A DNA stretch of 64,000 nt from positions 32,417 to 96,416 of the forward strand of contig JBBAWX010000012.1 of assembly GCA_040396955.1 (NCBI GenBank), in the 5' to 3' direction. Each line of letters opens with the position of its first letter. Position 1 is the stretch's first letter. The notes under the pieces were generated by a model. It was not told the origin of the DNA. It did not search any database and worked only from the letters and a program-made list of their open reading frames with translations. This stretch comes from UBA965 sp040396955 (GTDB lineage Bacteria > Chloroflexota > Chloroflexia > Chloroflexales > Roseiflexaceae). Below are positions 9,107 to 17,875 of this stretch, one piece after another. The position numbers and the translations under genes are program-made.

Positions 9107-9142
9107 TAGCCCTGTGTTGCCTCCTATGGCGCCACAGGGCTA
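9107..9142. terminator. Hairpin between convergent genes
   Basis: A ten-base perfect stem (TAGCCCTGTG / CACAGGGCTA) with a 16-base loop lies between the exporter stop and dinG and includes the dinG stop codon. No T tract follows on either strand, so termination is plausible but not certain. Confidence 0.45.
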
Positions 9143-11985
9143 TCTGCTGGGTTGGTCAATGGCCGCACACAGCGACGCACCAGCGATGAAATGGCGGCTA
9201 CTGGGCCGGTGCGTACCGTGGTTGGGGGCAACGACTGCAAGAACTGTTCACCATAGCGCTTGGTCACAAGACGCTTGTCCAAAACCACCACCACGCCACA
9301 ATCATCTTGGGCACGTACGAGACGCCCGAACCCCTGTTTAAACTTTAGAATGGACTGTGGAATCGAAAATTCGCGAAATGCATCGCTGAATTGCTCGGCC
9401 CGGGCTGCGTAGATGGGGTCAGTGGGCACCGCAAAGGGGAGCTTGGTAATCACCAGGGCCGACAGGGCATCACCAGCAACATCGACACCCTCCCAGAAAC
9501 TAGCCGTGCCAAACAGCACGCTCCGTGGCTCACTTTTGAAGCGCTCAAGGATGACTTTGTTGGAGCCGTCGATGCCCTGACCGATGAGGTTGATGTCGTG
9601 TTCATTGAAGCGCTCAAGTAGGGCGTGGTACGTGTTGCGTAGCGCCGATGTGGCCGTAAACAACACCAGGGTGCGCCCTGCCGCGGCAATCCCAGTGGCC
9701 AAGATGGCGGCTTCCATGGTGGTTTGGTAGTCGGAATCTTTGATGTCGGGCATGTCTTGTGGGATGTACACGACCGCTTGCCGCTCGTAGTCGTACGGCG
9801 AATCGAGGAGGAGTTCGTTGGCCTCGGGGATGCCAAGCCGATTACGCATGTAGTCGTACCCGCCATTGACCGACAACGTGGCCGAGGTCAATACCACGCT
9901 CGCCTTCTTGTCAAACAACCGCTCCCGCAACAGCGTGGCGACTTCGAGCGGATTCAGTGCGATGGTGAGAATGTTGCGGTTTCGCTGGTAGTTCATCCAC
10001 GTAATCGCATTTTCATCACTTCCCGTCATGAAAATCGCCATATTCTGCACAAATTCCGTGGCAAAACGCCAGAGTTTGGTGGTCTGTGCTTGGAGCATGT
10101 CGTAGTCGGGCAGATTGCTGTCAGCAAGGTTCAACACCACACTATTGAGCTCATCAAGGCCGCGTTGCACGCCACGCATAATCGTATCTACGTTTTCGCT
10201 GGCTGGAATGAGCCGTTGCCACGATTGAGCGGCGCGGATAGCCGGGGTTACACGCAGGCGTGCATCGTAGCCGGTCTCGCTGCTTTCACGCGTCACGAGC
10301 ACGGTCAGGGCGTCAAAGAGCTCACTCGTCGCCATTCTTCCCCGTTCAATGGTCGGAGCGACCTTTTGTACGATACGGGTGAACAAAGTACTGACCTCGA
10401 CACCGGCGTCACTTCCCTTCAAAAAGCCGGGCAGACGCGACAATAGCCCTTCTGCTTGATTAGGGCCACCCTCATGCATCAGAGCATCAAAGAAGTCGCT
10501 GACTTTTTGTTGGGTCACCGACCAGCCGAATTGATCGGTGGCCACATCTTCGAGGTTGTGCGCTTCGTCGATGACGAGATGCTCGTAGGTGGGCAACACG
10601 GGGCGATCGGCCACCATGTCGGCGAGGAGCAGGGCATGGTTCACCACCACGAGATGCGCGGCTTCTGCACGGCGCCGAGCATGGAAAAACCAGCACTGGT
10701 CGAAGTACTCGCACCCAGGCCCGTTGCACAGGTCAAACGAGGCATGCAAGCGGTCCCACACGACCATCTCTTTGTCAAACAGTGGGATTTCACTGCGATC
10801 GCCGCTGTTGGTATTGTGTGACCACATGGTCACTTTTAGGAGTGGACGCACTTCTTCTTCGCTGACTGCCACCGCACGTTTAGCCTCTTCGAGGCGCCGG
10901 ATGCAAAGGTAGTTACTGCGCCCCTTCAAGATAGCCGAGCGGAGCTCGACATCAGGGAGCTGTGTATTCCCCTGTGCACGTTCGGCATCAAAGATGCGTG
11001 TGAGTGCTGGAATGTCTTTGAAAAAGAGCTGATCTTGCAGATTAATGGTATGAGTGGCGAGGACCACACGTTGGCCGCGCTCGAGGGCATGAAGCGCGGC
11101 AGGAACTAAGTAGGCGAGGCCTTTTCCCGTGCCAGTGCCCGCTTCAACCACGGTGTGTTGGCCACGATTGAGCGACTCCGCCACCGCCTGTGACATGGTC
11201 ACTTGCGGCGCACGTTGCTCATAACCATTAAAAAGCCGCCCCAACACGCCTTGTGTGGAGAATATTTTGGCAATCGTGCTCGCGGCCACTGCCTGCGACG
11301 AATTGGTAGGCTCAAGGATTTCATAATCGTCGAGCGACCGCACCGCACGCGCCGTTATTTTGCGTTGCAGGCTCGTCCCCGCGATGTGGCGCAATGCACT
11401 CTCAAAGATGGGGCGCAACGGCCACTTTGCCACGGTCGAAGTCAGGCGAAGCACCTCTTCGACTTGGACAAGCTCGTGTGCACAGAGCAATTCATAGAGT
11501 CGACAAAACAGCGCATGCGCCATGCGTGTATCGTACAACGCTCGATGGGCATCACCAGTATGGCGCATGGGGGCCTGATATTTCGCCACCAAATCGGCCA
11601 ACTTGAAGCTACCTGCCGCCGGCACGACGAGGGTGGCCAAATCAAACGTGTCGATTTTCGCCTGTGGCAACGACAATCCGGCACCAGCCAACATGCGCAC
11701 ATCAAAATCAATGGAGTGGCCGATGACGGGACTCGTCCCGATAAATTCGCGCAATTCACTGCGTATGTCCGCAAATGCAGGGGCATTTGCCACCATTTCA
11801 GTGGTGATGTGGGTGAGCCGTGAAATTTTGTAGGGGATATCGATGGTCGGTTTGATGAGCCGTTCGAAGACTTCGATTTCGCTGTCTCCACGAAACCGCA
11901 CTGCGGCTACTTCAATGATCTCGTCTTCAAATTCGTTGAGCCCGGTTGCTTCAACATCAATTGCAACCAACGTGTCGGTGTACAT
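9124..11985 (-). CDS. dinG: DinG-type 3'-5' exonuclease / XPD-like helicase
   Basis: A 953-residue DNA-damage helicase of the DinG family with an N-terminal DnaQ-like exonuclease, as in Firmicutes DinG. The exonuclease (residues 1-170) shows IDVEATGLN with the D-x-E pair and GHSIDFDVRML. The helicase has Walker A VEAGTGTGKG near residue 280, VIDEAHNL near 470, and four cysteines between (NYLCIRR, LCNGPGCEYFDQC) that would ligate a 4Fe-4S cluster; FWEGVDV marks the C-terminal motor. The frame runs to 12252, but the ATG at 11983-11985 has AAGGA upstream and starts the exonuclease fold. A TATAAT at 12020-12025 (minus) may be its promoter. Confidence 0.92.
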   Translation of the reverse strand: MYTDTLVAIDVEATGLNEFEDEIIEVAAVRFRGDSEIEVFERLIKPTIDIPYKISRLTHITTEMVANAPAFADIRSELREFIGTSPVIGHSIDFDVRMLAGAGLSLPQAKIDTFDLATLVVPAAGSFKLADLVAKYQAPMRHTGDAHRALYDTRMAHALFCRLYELLCAHELVQVEEVLRLTSTVAKWPLRPIFESALRHIAGTSLQRKITARAVRSLDDYEILEPTNSSQAVAASTIAKIFSTQGVLGRLFNGYEQRAPQVTMSQAVAESLNRGQHTVVEAGTGTGKGLAYLVPAALHALERGQRVVLATHTINLQDQLFFKDIPALTRIFDAERAQGNTQLPDVELRSAILKGRSNYLCIRRLEEAKRAVAVSEEEVRPLLKVTMWSHNTNSGDRSEIPLFDKEMVVWDRLHASFDLCNGPGCEYFDQCWFFHARRRAEAAHLVVVNHALLLADMVADRPVLPTYEHLVIDEAHNLEDVATDQFGWSVTQQKVSDFFDALMHEGGPNQAEGLLSRLPGFLKGSDAGVEVSTLFTRIVQKVAPTIERGRMATSELFDALTVLVTRESSETGYDARLRVTPAIRAAQSWQRLIPASENVDTIMRGVQRGLDELNSVVLNLADSNLPDYDMLQAQTTKLWRFATEFVQNMAIFMTGSDENAITWMNYQRNRNILTIALNPLEVATLLRERLFDKKASVVLTSATLSVNGGYDYMRNRLGIPEANELLLDSPYDYERQAVVYIPQDMPDIKDSDYQTTMEAAILATGIAAAGRTLVLFTATSALRNTYHALLERFNEHDINLIGQGIDGSNKVILERFKSEPRSVLFGTASFWEGVDVAGDALSALVITKLPFAVPTDPIYAARAEQFSDAFREFSIPQSILKFKQGFGRLVRAQDDCGVVVVLDKRLVTKRYGEQFLQSLPPTTVRTGPVAAISSLVRRCVRPLTNPADSPVAP

Positions 11986-12055
11986 ACGAGGCAGTCCTTT
12001 TTCTTTGCTTGGTCTGCCTATTATACAAGGTTCACGAGCAATCTGAGTACAAGGT

Positions 12056-12084
12056 TTGACAGCGTCCACACTTCGTCGTATCAT
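12056..12084 (+). promoter_or_regulatory. Promoter of the threonine operon
   Basis: TTGACA (12056-12061), a 17-base spacer and TATCAT (12079-12084). The start of transcription would fall at about 12091-12093, only one to three bases before the ATG of the threonine leader peptide. Confidence 0.75.
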
Positions 12085-12093
12085 ACACGGCAT

Positions 12094-12189
12094 ATGAATA
12101 CGTGCATCCAGATGACGACAACCAAGACTACGACGACCCGCACCATGACCGGTGTGGGAGATAGCTCTTGGCGAGGTGGTTGTACGTAG
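12094..12189 (+). CDS. Threonine-rich leader peptide (thrL-like)
   Basis: A 31-codon ORF containing 11 threonine codons, nine of them within codons 8-19 in the runs TTT, TTTT, T and T; it also holds one isoleucine codon. It lies between a consensus promoter and an intrinsic terminator that ends 16 bases before thrC, the arrangement of amino-acid attenuators such as the enterobacterial thrL. No Shine-Dalgarno sequence is visible and the predicted transcription start is at or just before the ATG, so it may be leaderless. The peptide has no resemblance to thrL beyond composition. Function is inferred from position and Thr codons; no homology search was possible. Confidence 0.75.
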   Translation: MNTCIQMTTTKTTTTRTMTGVGDSSWRGGCT

Positions 12190-12204
12190 GTGACAGAGAA
12201 GTCG

Positions 12205-12234
12205 CCCCCCTCCCAAAACGGGAGGGGGGTTTTT
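12205..12234 (+). terminator. Attenuator terminator upstream of thrC
   Basis: A perfect ten-base GC-rich stem (CCCCCCTCCC 12205-12214 / GGGAGGGGGG 12220-12229), loop AAAAC, and five T. Upstream sequences could compete for the left arm: TGGGAG at 12155-12160 pairs with CTCCCA, and GAGGTGG at 12173-12179 pairs with six of seven bases of CCCCCTC. Both lie just after the Thr codon run, consistent with ribosome-stall-dependent antitermination. Confidence 0.85.
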
Positions 12235-12250
12235 GTATGAGGAGCGCACC

Positions 12251-13291
12251 ATGTTGCTCGAACGCTACCGCGAGTATTTACCGGTCACCGATGCCACTCC
12301 ACGCCTATCACTGAGCGAAGGGAACACGCCGTTACTCGCCTTGCCACGCCTTGCAGCCATGATCGGTGTCAAAGAGCTCTATGCCAAATTAGAGAGTATG
12401 AACCCGACCGGATCCTTCAAGGATCGTGGTATGGTGATGGCCGTGGCGAAAGCCATTGAAGCCGGCTCTAAATCGGTCATCTGCGCATCAACCGGCAACA
12501 CCTCCGCAAGTGCGGCTGCGTATGCGGCTCGCGCTGGCATCGAGGCCGTGGTGGTCGTGCCCTCGGGCAAAATCGCCCTCGGAAAATTGGCACAGGCGCT
12601 GATGTATGGTGCTCGTCTGCTCGTCATCGAAGGCAACTTCGATGATGCACTGCGGATTGTGCGTGAAATCTCAGAGCAACACCCGCTCACCCTCGTGAAC
12701 TCCGTGAATCCGTTCCGCATCGACGGTCAAGCCACCGCCGCCTATGAAATTTGCGATGTGTTGGGGCGAGCACCAGACGGGTTATGTCTCCCAGTTGGCA
12801 ATGCGGGCAACATCACCGCCTACTGGGCTGGGTTTCAACGCTATCACCGTGCTGGCAAAATCACACAGCTCCCACGCATGCTCGGATTTGAAGCCGAAGG
12901 TTCAGCCGCCATCGTCCGCGGTGCCCCAATTGCCTACCCAGAGACGATTGCCACTGCCATTCGCATCGGGAATCCAGCAAGTTGGTGCTATGCGCTTGAC
13001 GCCCGCGATCAATCAGAGGGTATCATCGACAGCGTGACCGACGCAGAAATTCTCGCCGCATGGCGCGACCTCGCCCACGCTGAAGGTGTTTTCATTGAGC
13101 CGGCATCGGCGGCCGGTGTGGCCGGCCTGCGCAAACTCGTGCAACAGGGACAAGTGGACTGCAACGGCACATACGTGGCAGTACTCACCGGGCATGGCCT
13201 CAAAGACCCCAATACAGCGGTCGAACAATTTGCCGCCCCAGAGCCCGTACCTGCTGATATGCGTGCAATCACCAAATGGCTTGGATTGTAA
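12251..13291 (+). CDS. thrC: Threonine synthase
   Basis: PLP enzyme of 346 residues converting O-phospho-homoserine to threonine, the last step of the pathway. The PLP lysine is K57 in NPTGSFKDRGM, the phosphate-binding loop is PVGNAGNITAYW, and EPASAAGVAG is near the C terminus. The frame extends to 12233, but the ATG at 12251 with GAGGAG at six bases is preferred. It follows the leader-peptide attenuator and begins an operon with lysC, a GNAT gene and asd. No homoserine dehydrogenase or homoserine kinase gene is in the window. Confidence 0.95.
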   Translation: MLLERYREYLPVTDATPRLSLSEGNTPLLALPRLAAMIGVKELYAKLESMNPTGSFKDRGMVMAVAKAIEAGSKSVICASTGNTSASAAAYAARAGIEAVVVVPSGKIALGKLAQALMYGARLLVIEGNFDDALRIVREISEQHPLTLVNSVNPFRIDGQATAAYEICDVLGRAPDGLCLPVGNAGNITAYWAGFQRYHRAGKITQLPRMLGFEAEGSAAIVRGAPIAYPETIATAIRIGNPASWCYALDARDQSEGIIDSVTDAEILAAWRDLAHAEGVFIEPASAAGVAGLRKLVQQGQVDCNGTYVAVLTGHGLKDPNTAVEQFAAPEPVPADMRAITKWLGL

Positions 13292-13310
13292 GCGAAAAAG
13301 GAAGAATAGT

Positions 13311-14714
13311 ATGAGCGTACTCGCTATGAAGTTTGGTGGCACGTCAGTCGGAAGCAGTGCCGCAATTGGACAGTTGAGCACCATTGTGAATGCTCAGTAT
13401 CAAGAGTGGGATCATGTGGTCGTGGTGGTGTCTGCGATGAGTGGAGTCACCGACATGCTCATCACCGGCGCTACCGCTGCTGCACGCGGTGATCGTACGA
13501 GTGCCAAATCAACCGCAGATGCACTGCGGTCGCGACATCTCCAGACACTGAGCGAGCTTGCCGGTACAAATGCTGATACAGCTCTTGTAGGCAGTGAAAT
13601 CGAAACCCTCATCGGAGAATTCGAACTCCTTGCGCAATCGGTGCGGGTCCTAGGCGAAGCCTCACCACGCGCCATCGATGCCATTTCAAGCCTCGGTGAA
13701 CGCATGAGTGTGCGCCTTGTCGCCGCCGCGTTACGAGCCAGCGGACGCCCAGCAGTGGCCATTGATGCCAGCGATGTCGTGCTCACGAGTGCTGAATTCG
13801 GCAATGCGGCACCGCTCTACCCACAGACGCGCGAACGCATCCAGGCGCGCATTTTTCCACTCTTTGCCCAGGGGATTACCCCGGTAATTACCGGCTTCAT
13901 TGGTGCCACCGAGCAGGGTGCAGTCACAACACTCGGGCGCGGCGGGAGTGACTACAGTGGCGCCATCTTCGGTGAAGCACTCGACGCCGATATGGTGGAT
14001 ATCTACACCGACGTAGACGGCGTGATGACCACCGATCCACGCTTGGTCAGCAATGCACAAGTATTACCCAACCTGTCGTATGCCGAAATGGGTGAACTGG
14101 CCTACTTTGGTGCGAAAGTGCTCCACCCCAAGACGATTCGCCCTGTCATCGAGCGTGGTATCCCCATCCGTATCCGCAATACGTTCAATCCAAGCCACAC
14201 AGGGACGTTGGTCACCCGACAATCGGCACCGAGTGAACGCGCAATCAGGGCCGTGACCGTCATCCGCAACATGAACCTGATTACGGTAGAAGGCCGGGGT
14301 ATGATTGGGGTTCAGGGAATTGCCGCGCGCACGTTCGGGGCGGTATCGGATGCCGGTGCCAATGTGCTGATGATCTCACAGGCCTCGAGTGAGCAGAGTA
14401 TCTGCTTTGTTATTCCCAGCAGCAGTAGTACGGCAGTGGTTACGACGCTCGAACAAAGCCTGCGCCACGAAATCGACCGTGGTGACATCGACCGCATCAA
14501 ATCACGCACCGACGTAGTCATTGTCACGGTGGTGGGGGTTGGCATCCACGAACGCCCAGGCGTGGCGGCCAAAGTCTTTGCGGCAGTCGCCGCGGCAAAC
14601 GTCAACATCCTTGTCATCGCTCAAGGATCGTCAGAGTGCTCGATTAGCATCGTCGTGGCAGCCAGCGACGGTGACCAGGCAGTGAAAGCACTGCACGTAC
14701 TTGCCTTGGAGTAA
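13311..14714 (+). CDS. lysC: Aspartate kinase
   Basis: A 467-residue monofunctional aspartokinase making aspartyl phosphate, the first step to Lys, Thr and Met. The N terminus MSVLAMKFGGTSVGSS holds the K-FGGTS nucleotide-binding motif; RGGSDYSGA and TDVDGVMTTDPR are kinase motifs. Two ACT regulatory domains occupy the last ~150 residues (VEGRGMIGVQGIAART and VVGVGIHERPGVAAKVF), so feedback inhibition is expected. AAGGA precedes the ATG. A much longer upstream frame overlaps thrC and is not real. Co-transcribed with thrC. Confidence 0.95.
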   Translation: MSVLAMKFGGTSVGSSAAIGQLSTIVNAQYQEWDHVVVVVSAMSGVTDMLITGATAAARGDRTSAKSTADALRSRHLQTLSELAGTNADTALVGSEIETLIGEFELLAQSVRVLGEASPRAIDAISSLGERMSVRLVAAALRASGRPAVAIDASDVVLTSAEFGNAAPLYPQTRERIQARIFPLFAQGITPVITGFIGATEQGAVTTLGRGGSDYSGAIFGEALDADMVDIYTDVDGVMTTDPRLVSNAQVLPNLSYAEMGELAYFGAKVLHPKTIRPVIERGIPIRIRNTFNPSHTGTLVTRQSAPSERAIRAVTVIRNMNLITVEGRGMIGVQGIAARTFGAVSDAGANVLMISQASSEQSICFVIPSSSSTAVVTTLEQSLRHEIDRGDIDRIKSRTDVVIVTVVGVGIHERPGVAAKVFAAVAAANVNILVIAQGSSECSISIVVAASDGDQAVKALHVLALE

Positions 14715-14719
14715 CGACG

Positions 14720-15229
14720 ATGGTGCAGATTCAGCGTATTTTGCCGGGGCAAGGCCAGCAACTCCGGCAGCTACGCCTACACAGCGTGGCCGATGCCGAC
14801 CATGCCTTTGCCATGAGCACCCCACAACTCCAACAAACCACGCACGACCAGTGGGAGCAGATGTGCGCCCATTACAGCCATGGCCGTGATACGATAGTGG
14901 TAGCACAATCGCCAGCAGGGGCACTCGTCGGCATGGCCGCCATGCGTATTGACCCCTCGCACAAACTTCAGCACACCGGTCAAGTCTGGGGCGTGTTTGT
15001 GGCGCCGGAATGGCGCGGGCAAGCGCTAGGCACACGCCTCATGGAGCACATTATCAATCATGGAGCTACTCTTGGCCTGTACTGCCTGAAACTAAGTGTC
15101 ACACAGGCACAAGTCGCTGCGATACACCTCTACACACGGCTTGGATTTACACCGTATGCGTGTGAGCCAGCGTTGTTGTACGTGGCAGGTCGCTATGTCG
15201 ATGCCATACACATGTACTATTTGTACTAA
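14720..15229 (+). CDS. GNAT-family N-acetyltransferase
   Basis: A 169-residue protein with the GNAT fold; the acetyl-CoA binding motif is VWGVFVAPEWRGQALGTRLMEHI (written here in two parts: VWGVFVAPEWRG, QALGTRLMEHI), and YTRLGFTPY is near the C terminus. It starts five bases after lysC with GGAG in the lysC end, so it is in the threonine operon. The acceptor substrate is unknown; position between lysC and asd does not by itself imply an amino-acid substrate. Confidence 0.85.
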   Translation: MVQIQRILPGQGQQLRQLRLHSVADADHAFAMSTPQLQQTTHDQWEQMCAHYSHGRDTIVVAQSPAGALVGMAAMRIDPSHKLQHTGQVWGVFVAPEWRGQALGTRLMEHIINHGATLGLYCLKLSVTQAQVAAIHLYTRLGFTPYACEPALLYVAGRYVDAIHMYYLY

Positions 15230-15250
15230 CACCAGAAAGAGGATTCGAGG

Positions 15251-16306
15251 ATGAAGCGCATACCCATTGCCATACTAGGCGCAACCGGAGCCGTCGGGCA
15301 ACGCATGATTCAACTCCTGCAGAATCATCCGTGGTTTGAAATTGCCGTGCTGACCGGTTCCGATCGTACGGTGGGTCGACCCTATGGCGAACTCGTAAAC
15401 TGGATACTCGACGACAACCCGCCAAGCCACGTGGCAAACCTAATCGTACAGCCCAGCGACCAGGTGACCGCTGATGTGGCAATTGCACTCTCGGCACTGC
15501 CGACAGCTGCTGCCACCACATATGAGCCACTGTGGGCAGCGGAGACGGCAGTCTGCTCAAATGCCTCGTCATACCGCATGACCCCAGATGTACCGCTCAT
15601 CATCCCCGAGGTAAACCCCGAACACGTGCATCTCATCGACGCACAACGCCGCCAGCGTGGCTGGCGTGGCGCACTCGTCACCAACCCAAACTGTTCGGTT
15701 ATCGGCATTGCCATGGCATTGAAGCCACTTGCCGATACGGTGGGACTCCACCATGTACATGCCGCCACCCTGCAGGCGGTATCGGGCGCTGGCTACCCGG
15801 GCGTCGCCTCGATGGACATCATCGACAACATTATTCCCAATATCGCCAATGGTGGTGAGGAAGAAAAAATCGAGAGCGAACCGCGTAAAATCATGGCCAA
15901 ACTCCAGCACGACACGCTTCATGCCGCCGAATTTACCCTCAGTGCCCAAGTAACCCGCGTCCCCGTAATTGATGGCCACACGGCGCTCCTCTCCATCAAA
16001 ACGGCACGCCCACTCGGCATCGACGACGTGACACGCATCTATCAAAGTTATCAGCCACCCCAGCAGGTCCGCGACCTGCCTTCGGCACCAGATCAGGCAC
16101 TCATTGTGCATACACAGGCCGATCGCCCACAACCGCGTCGCGACCGCAATGCGGGCAACGGCATGAGTGTTTCGATTGGGCGTATTCGCTCCTGTCCCAT
16201 CAACGATGTCCGCATGGTGGTTTTGTCACACAACACGATTCGTGGGGCTGCAGGCGGTGCCATCTTGAACGCCGAGCTGTTGGTTGCCACTGGCTACACA
16301 CGGTAG
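15251..16306 (+). CDS. asd: Aspartate-semialdehyde dehydrogenase
   Basis: A 351-residue NADP-dependent enzyme reducing aspartyl phosphate, the second step after LysC. The nucleotide loop is ILGATGAVGQRM at the N terminus; the catalytic cysteine is C148 in TNPNCSVIG; the sequence resembles the archaeal/fungal-type Asd (SGAGYPGV, IPNIANGGEEEK) rather than the E. coli type. GGATTCGAGG lies before the ATG. Follows the GNAT gene by 21 bases. Confidence 0.94.
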   Translation: MKRIPIAILGATGAVGQRMIQLLQNHPWFEIAVLTGSDRTVGRPYGELVNWILDDNPPSHVANLIVQPSDQVTADVAIALSALPTAAATTYEPLWAAETAVCSNASSYRMTPDVPLIIPEVNPEHVHLIDAQRRQRGWRGALVTNPNCSVIGIAMALKPLADTVGLHHVHAATLQAVSGAGYPGVASMDIIDNIIPNIANGGEEEKIESEPRKIMAKLQHDTLHAAEFTLSAQVTRVPVIDGHTALLSIKTARPLGIDDVTRIYQSYQPPQQVRDLPSAPDQALIVHTQADRPQPRRDRNAGNGMSVSIGRIRSCPINDVRMVVLSHNTIRGAAGGAILNAELLVATGYTR

Positions 16307-16329
16307 TCATCTGCCAGAAAGGGAAGCCG

Positions 16330-17406
16330 ATGCATATTTATGGGGTGCACACCATTGCCGACGTGCTTGGCGACAATGTGGCCTTTCGCAACATCCGCCC
16401 GGTCGATCGTCGGCTTCCAAGCCTTGCAGAACTTGCGCCCAACACGCAACCACGCAAAGGCGATGAAGCATATGCCAATATTGCCATTGCCATCTTGAAT
16501 GCGGCCCAGCAACTGCGCCAAGCTCCCGCTATTGAGCAGTTTTTGTTGCTCGGCGATACGCGCCAAAGCGATGGTGGCACCTACACCGCTATCGCCCAAC
16601 AATCGGGGTGGCGTGGAGCCGCGTTTATCTGTGACGAAAAGCGCACCGCAGATCCGCAATTTGGTCTTTCACCAGAACGGGGCATCTACACCGCCAATCG
16701 TTGGCGCAGTGTCGAACAATTCAGCAGTCAATTTACCATTGATGCGCGCACTGCCATCATCATCGATCTTGACAAAACATTCATCGGTGCGCGTGGGCGT
16801 AATCACCAGATGATCGATGAGGCTCGCCTCACCGCCCTCCAAAAAGCAGTCATTGATGTCCTCGGCCGTAATTACGACGAAGCACTCTTCAACGACACGT
16901 ATCATCGCTTCAACCAGCCTCGTTTTCATCGCTTTACCGGTGATAATCAGGATTTTTTAGCATTTATCTGTGTGATGGCCGGAGGAAGCATCGTCACCCC
17001 TGAAGCGCTTCAGGCCATGCTAGAACAGGGATTGATGCGCGATTTTGACCATTTCGTGGATTTGTGTGGCGCTCGGATTGAGTCATTCCAATCACCGCTC
17101 CTCCCTTTTCATACCAACTTTGCCACCCTCTACAACGCCGGCGATATGACGCCGTTCAAAACATTCCGCTATCTCGAATACACCGAAACAGCAGCCCGCT
17201 TCGGGTGTGCCCCGACAGGACTCGATGCGCTTGATCTGCTCACCCGCGAAATCGTTATCACCGGTGAAGTCTGGCACGTAGCACAACAGTGGCAACAACA
17301 AGGTGCCCTGCTCTTTGGGCTCTCTGATAAACCCGATGAAGCCGCCTGCGGCGATGGCACACATCCGGCCATTCATCGCTTGCCCACCCACGTTGTAGGA
17401 AGTTAA
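16330..17406 (+). CDS. HAD-like protein of unknown function
   Basis: A 358-residue protein with a HAD-type motif AIIIDLDKTFIGARG near residue 145, where the two aspartates of DLDKT would be the nucleophile and acid/base. LLFGLSDKPDEA near the C terminus resembles a late HAD metal-binding loop. The first ~130 residues (ELAPNTQPRKGDEAYANIAIA, FLLLGDTRQSDGG) are not recognised and include a second possible aspartate-containing loop, LLLGDTRQSDG. No signal peptide. Good Shine-Dalgarno AAAGGGAAG and position 23 bases after asd place it in the threonine operon; whether it acts in that pathway is unknown. Confidence 0.7.
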   Translation: MHIYGVHTIADVLGDNVAFRNIRPVDRRLPSLAELAPNTQPRKGDEAYANIAIAILNAAQQLRQAPAIEQFLLLGDTRQSDGGTYTAIAQQSGWRGAAFICDEKRTADPQFGLSPERGIYTANRWRSVEQFSSQFTIDARTAIIIDLDKTFIGARGRNHQMIDEARLTALQKAVIDVLGRNYDEALFNDTYHRFNQPRFHRFTGDNQDFLAFICVMAGGSIVTPEALQAMLEQGLMRDFDHFVDLCGARIESFQSPLLPFHTNFATLYNAGDMTPFKTFRYLEYTETAARFGCAPTGLDALDLLTREIVITGEVWHVAQQWQQQGALLFGLSDKPDEAACGDGTHPAIHRLPTHVVGS

Positions 17407-17411
17407 TTGTT

Positions 17412-17822
17412 ATGTCTAGTAATGATTCATCTCTTGCCGACATCTTGGCCACCAGCAAGACGATTGCCGTCGTCGGCCTTTCGAGTAAACCAGACCGCGC
17501 CAGCTATCAGGTGGCCGCCTACCTGCAACAACAGGGCTACCGCATCATCCCCGTCAATCCGCGGGAGACCATGGTCCTCGGTGAAACGGCCTACGCAACA
17601 CTTGCCGATGTGCCCGTGGCAATCGACATCGTCGACGTATTTCGCGTATCAAGTGAAGTCCCCGGTGTGGTTGCGGAGGCCATCGCATGCGGGGCCAAGG
17701 TCCTATGGCTCCAGCTCGATATTCATCACGCCGAAGCCGAACAACAGGCGCGTGATGCCGGGCTAACCGTCATCACAGACGCCTGTCTGAAAGTGGTCCA
17801 TCAACACTACGCACGTCGCTAA
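17412..17822 (+). CDS. CoA-binding domain protein (YccU-like)
   Basis: A 136-residue single-domain Rossmann protein of the CoA-binding-2 family: IAVVGLSSKPDRASYQVAAYL is the nucleotide loop (in two parts: IAVVGLSSKPDR, ASYQVAAYL), then IIPVNPRE, VDIVDVFRVSSEVPG and VLWLQLDIHH. The family binds CoA but has no settled function. Last gene of the threonine operon, five bases after the HAD-like gene, followed by a hairpin. Confidence 0.88.
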   Translation: MSSNDSSLADILATSKTIAVVGLSSKPDRASYQVAAYLQQQGYRIIPVNPRETMVLGETAYATLADVPVAIDIVDVFRVSSEVPGVVAEAIACGAKVLWLQLDIHHAEAEQQARDAGLTVITDACLKVVHQHYARR

Positions 17823-17840
17823 GTCACCATTCTCTGCACG

Positions 17841-17873
17841 CCCCTAGCGCACGCCTCAAGTGTGCGTTGGGGG
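17841..17873. terminator. Hairpin between convergent operons
   Basis: A 12-base stem with two G-T wobbles (CCCCTAGCGCAC / GTGCGTTGGGGG) and nine-base loop lies between two convergent genes. No T tract is seen, so it may be a bidirectional terminator of the T-poor kind. Confidence 0.5.
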
Positions 17874-17875
17874 TA

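Noticed and set aside
12056..12250. T-box riboswitch upstream of thrC
   Set aside because: No T-box sequence (AGGGTGGNACCGCG-like) is present before the terminator; the Thr-rich ORF explains the layout better.
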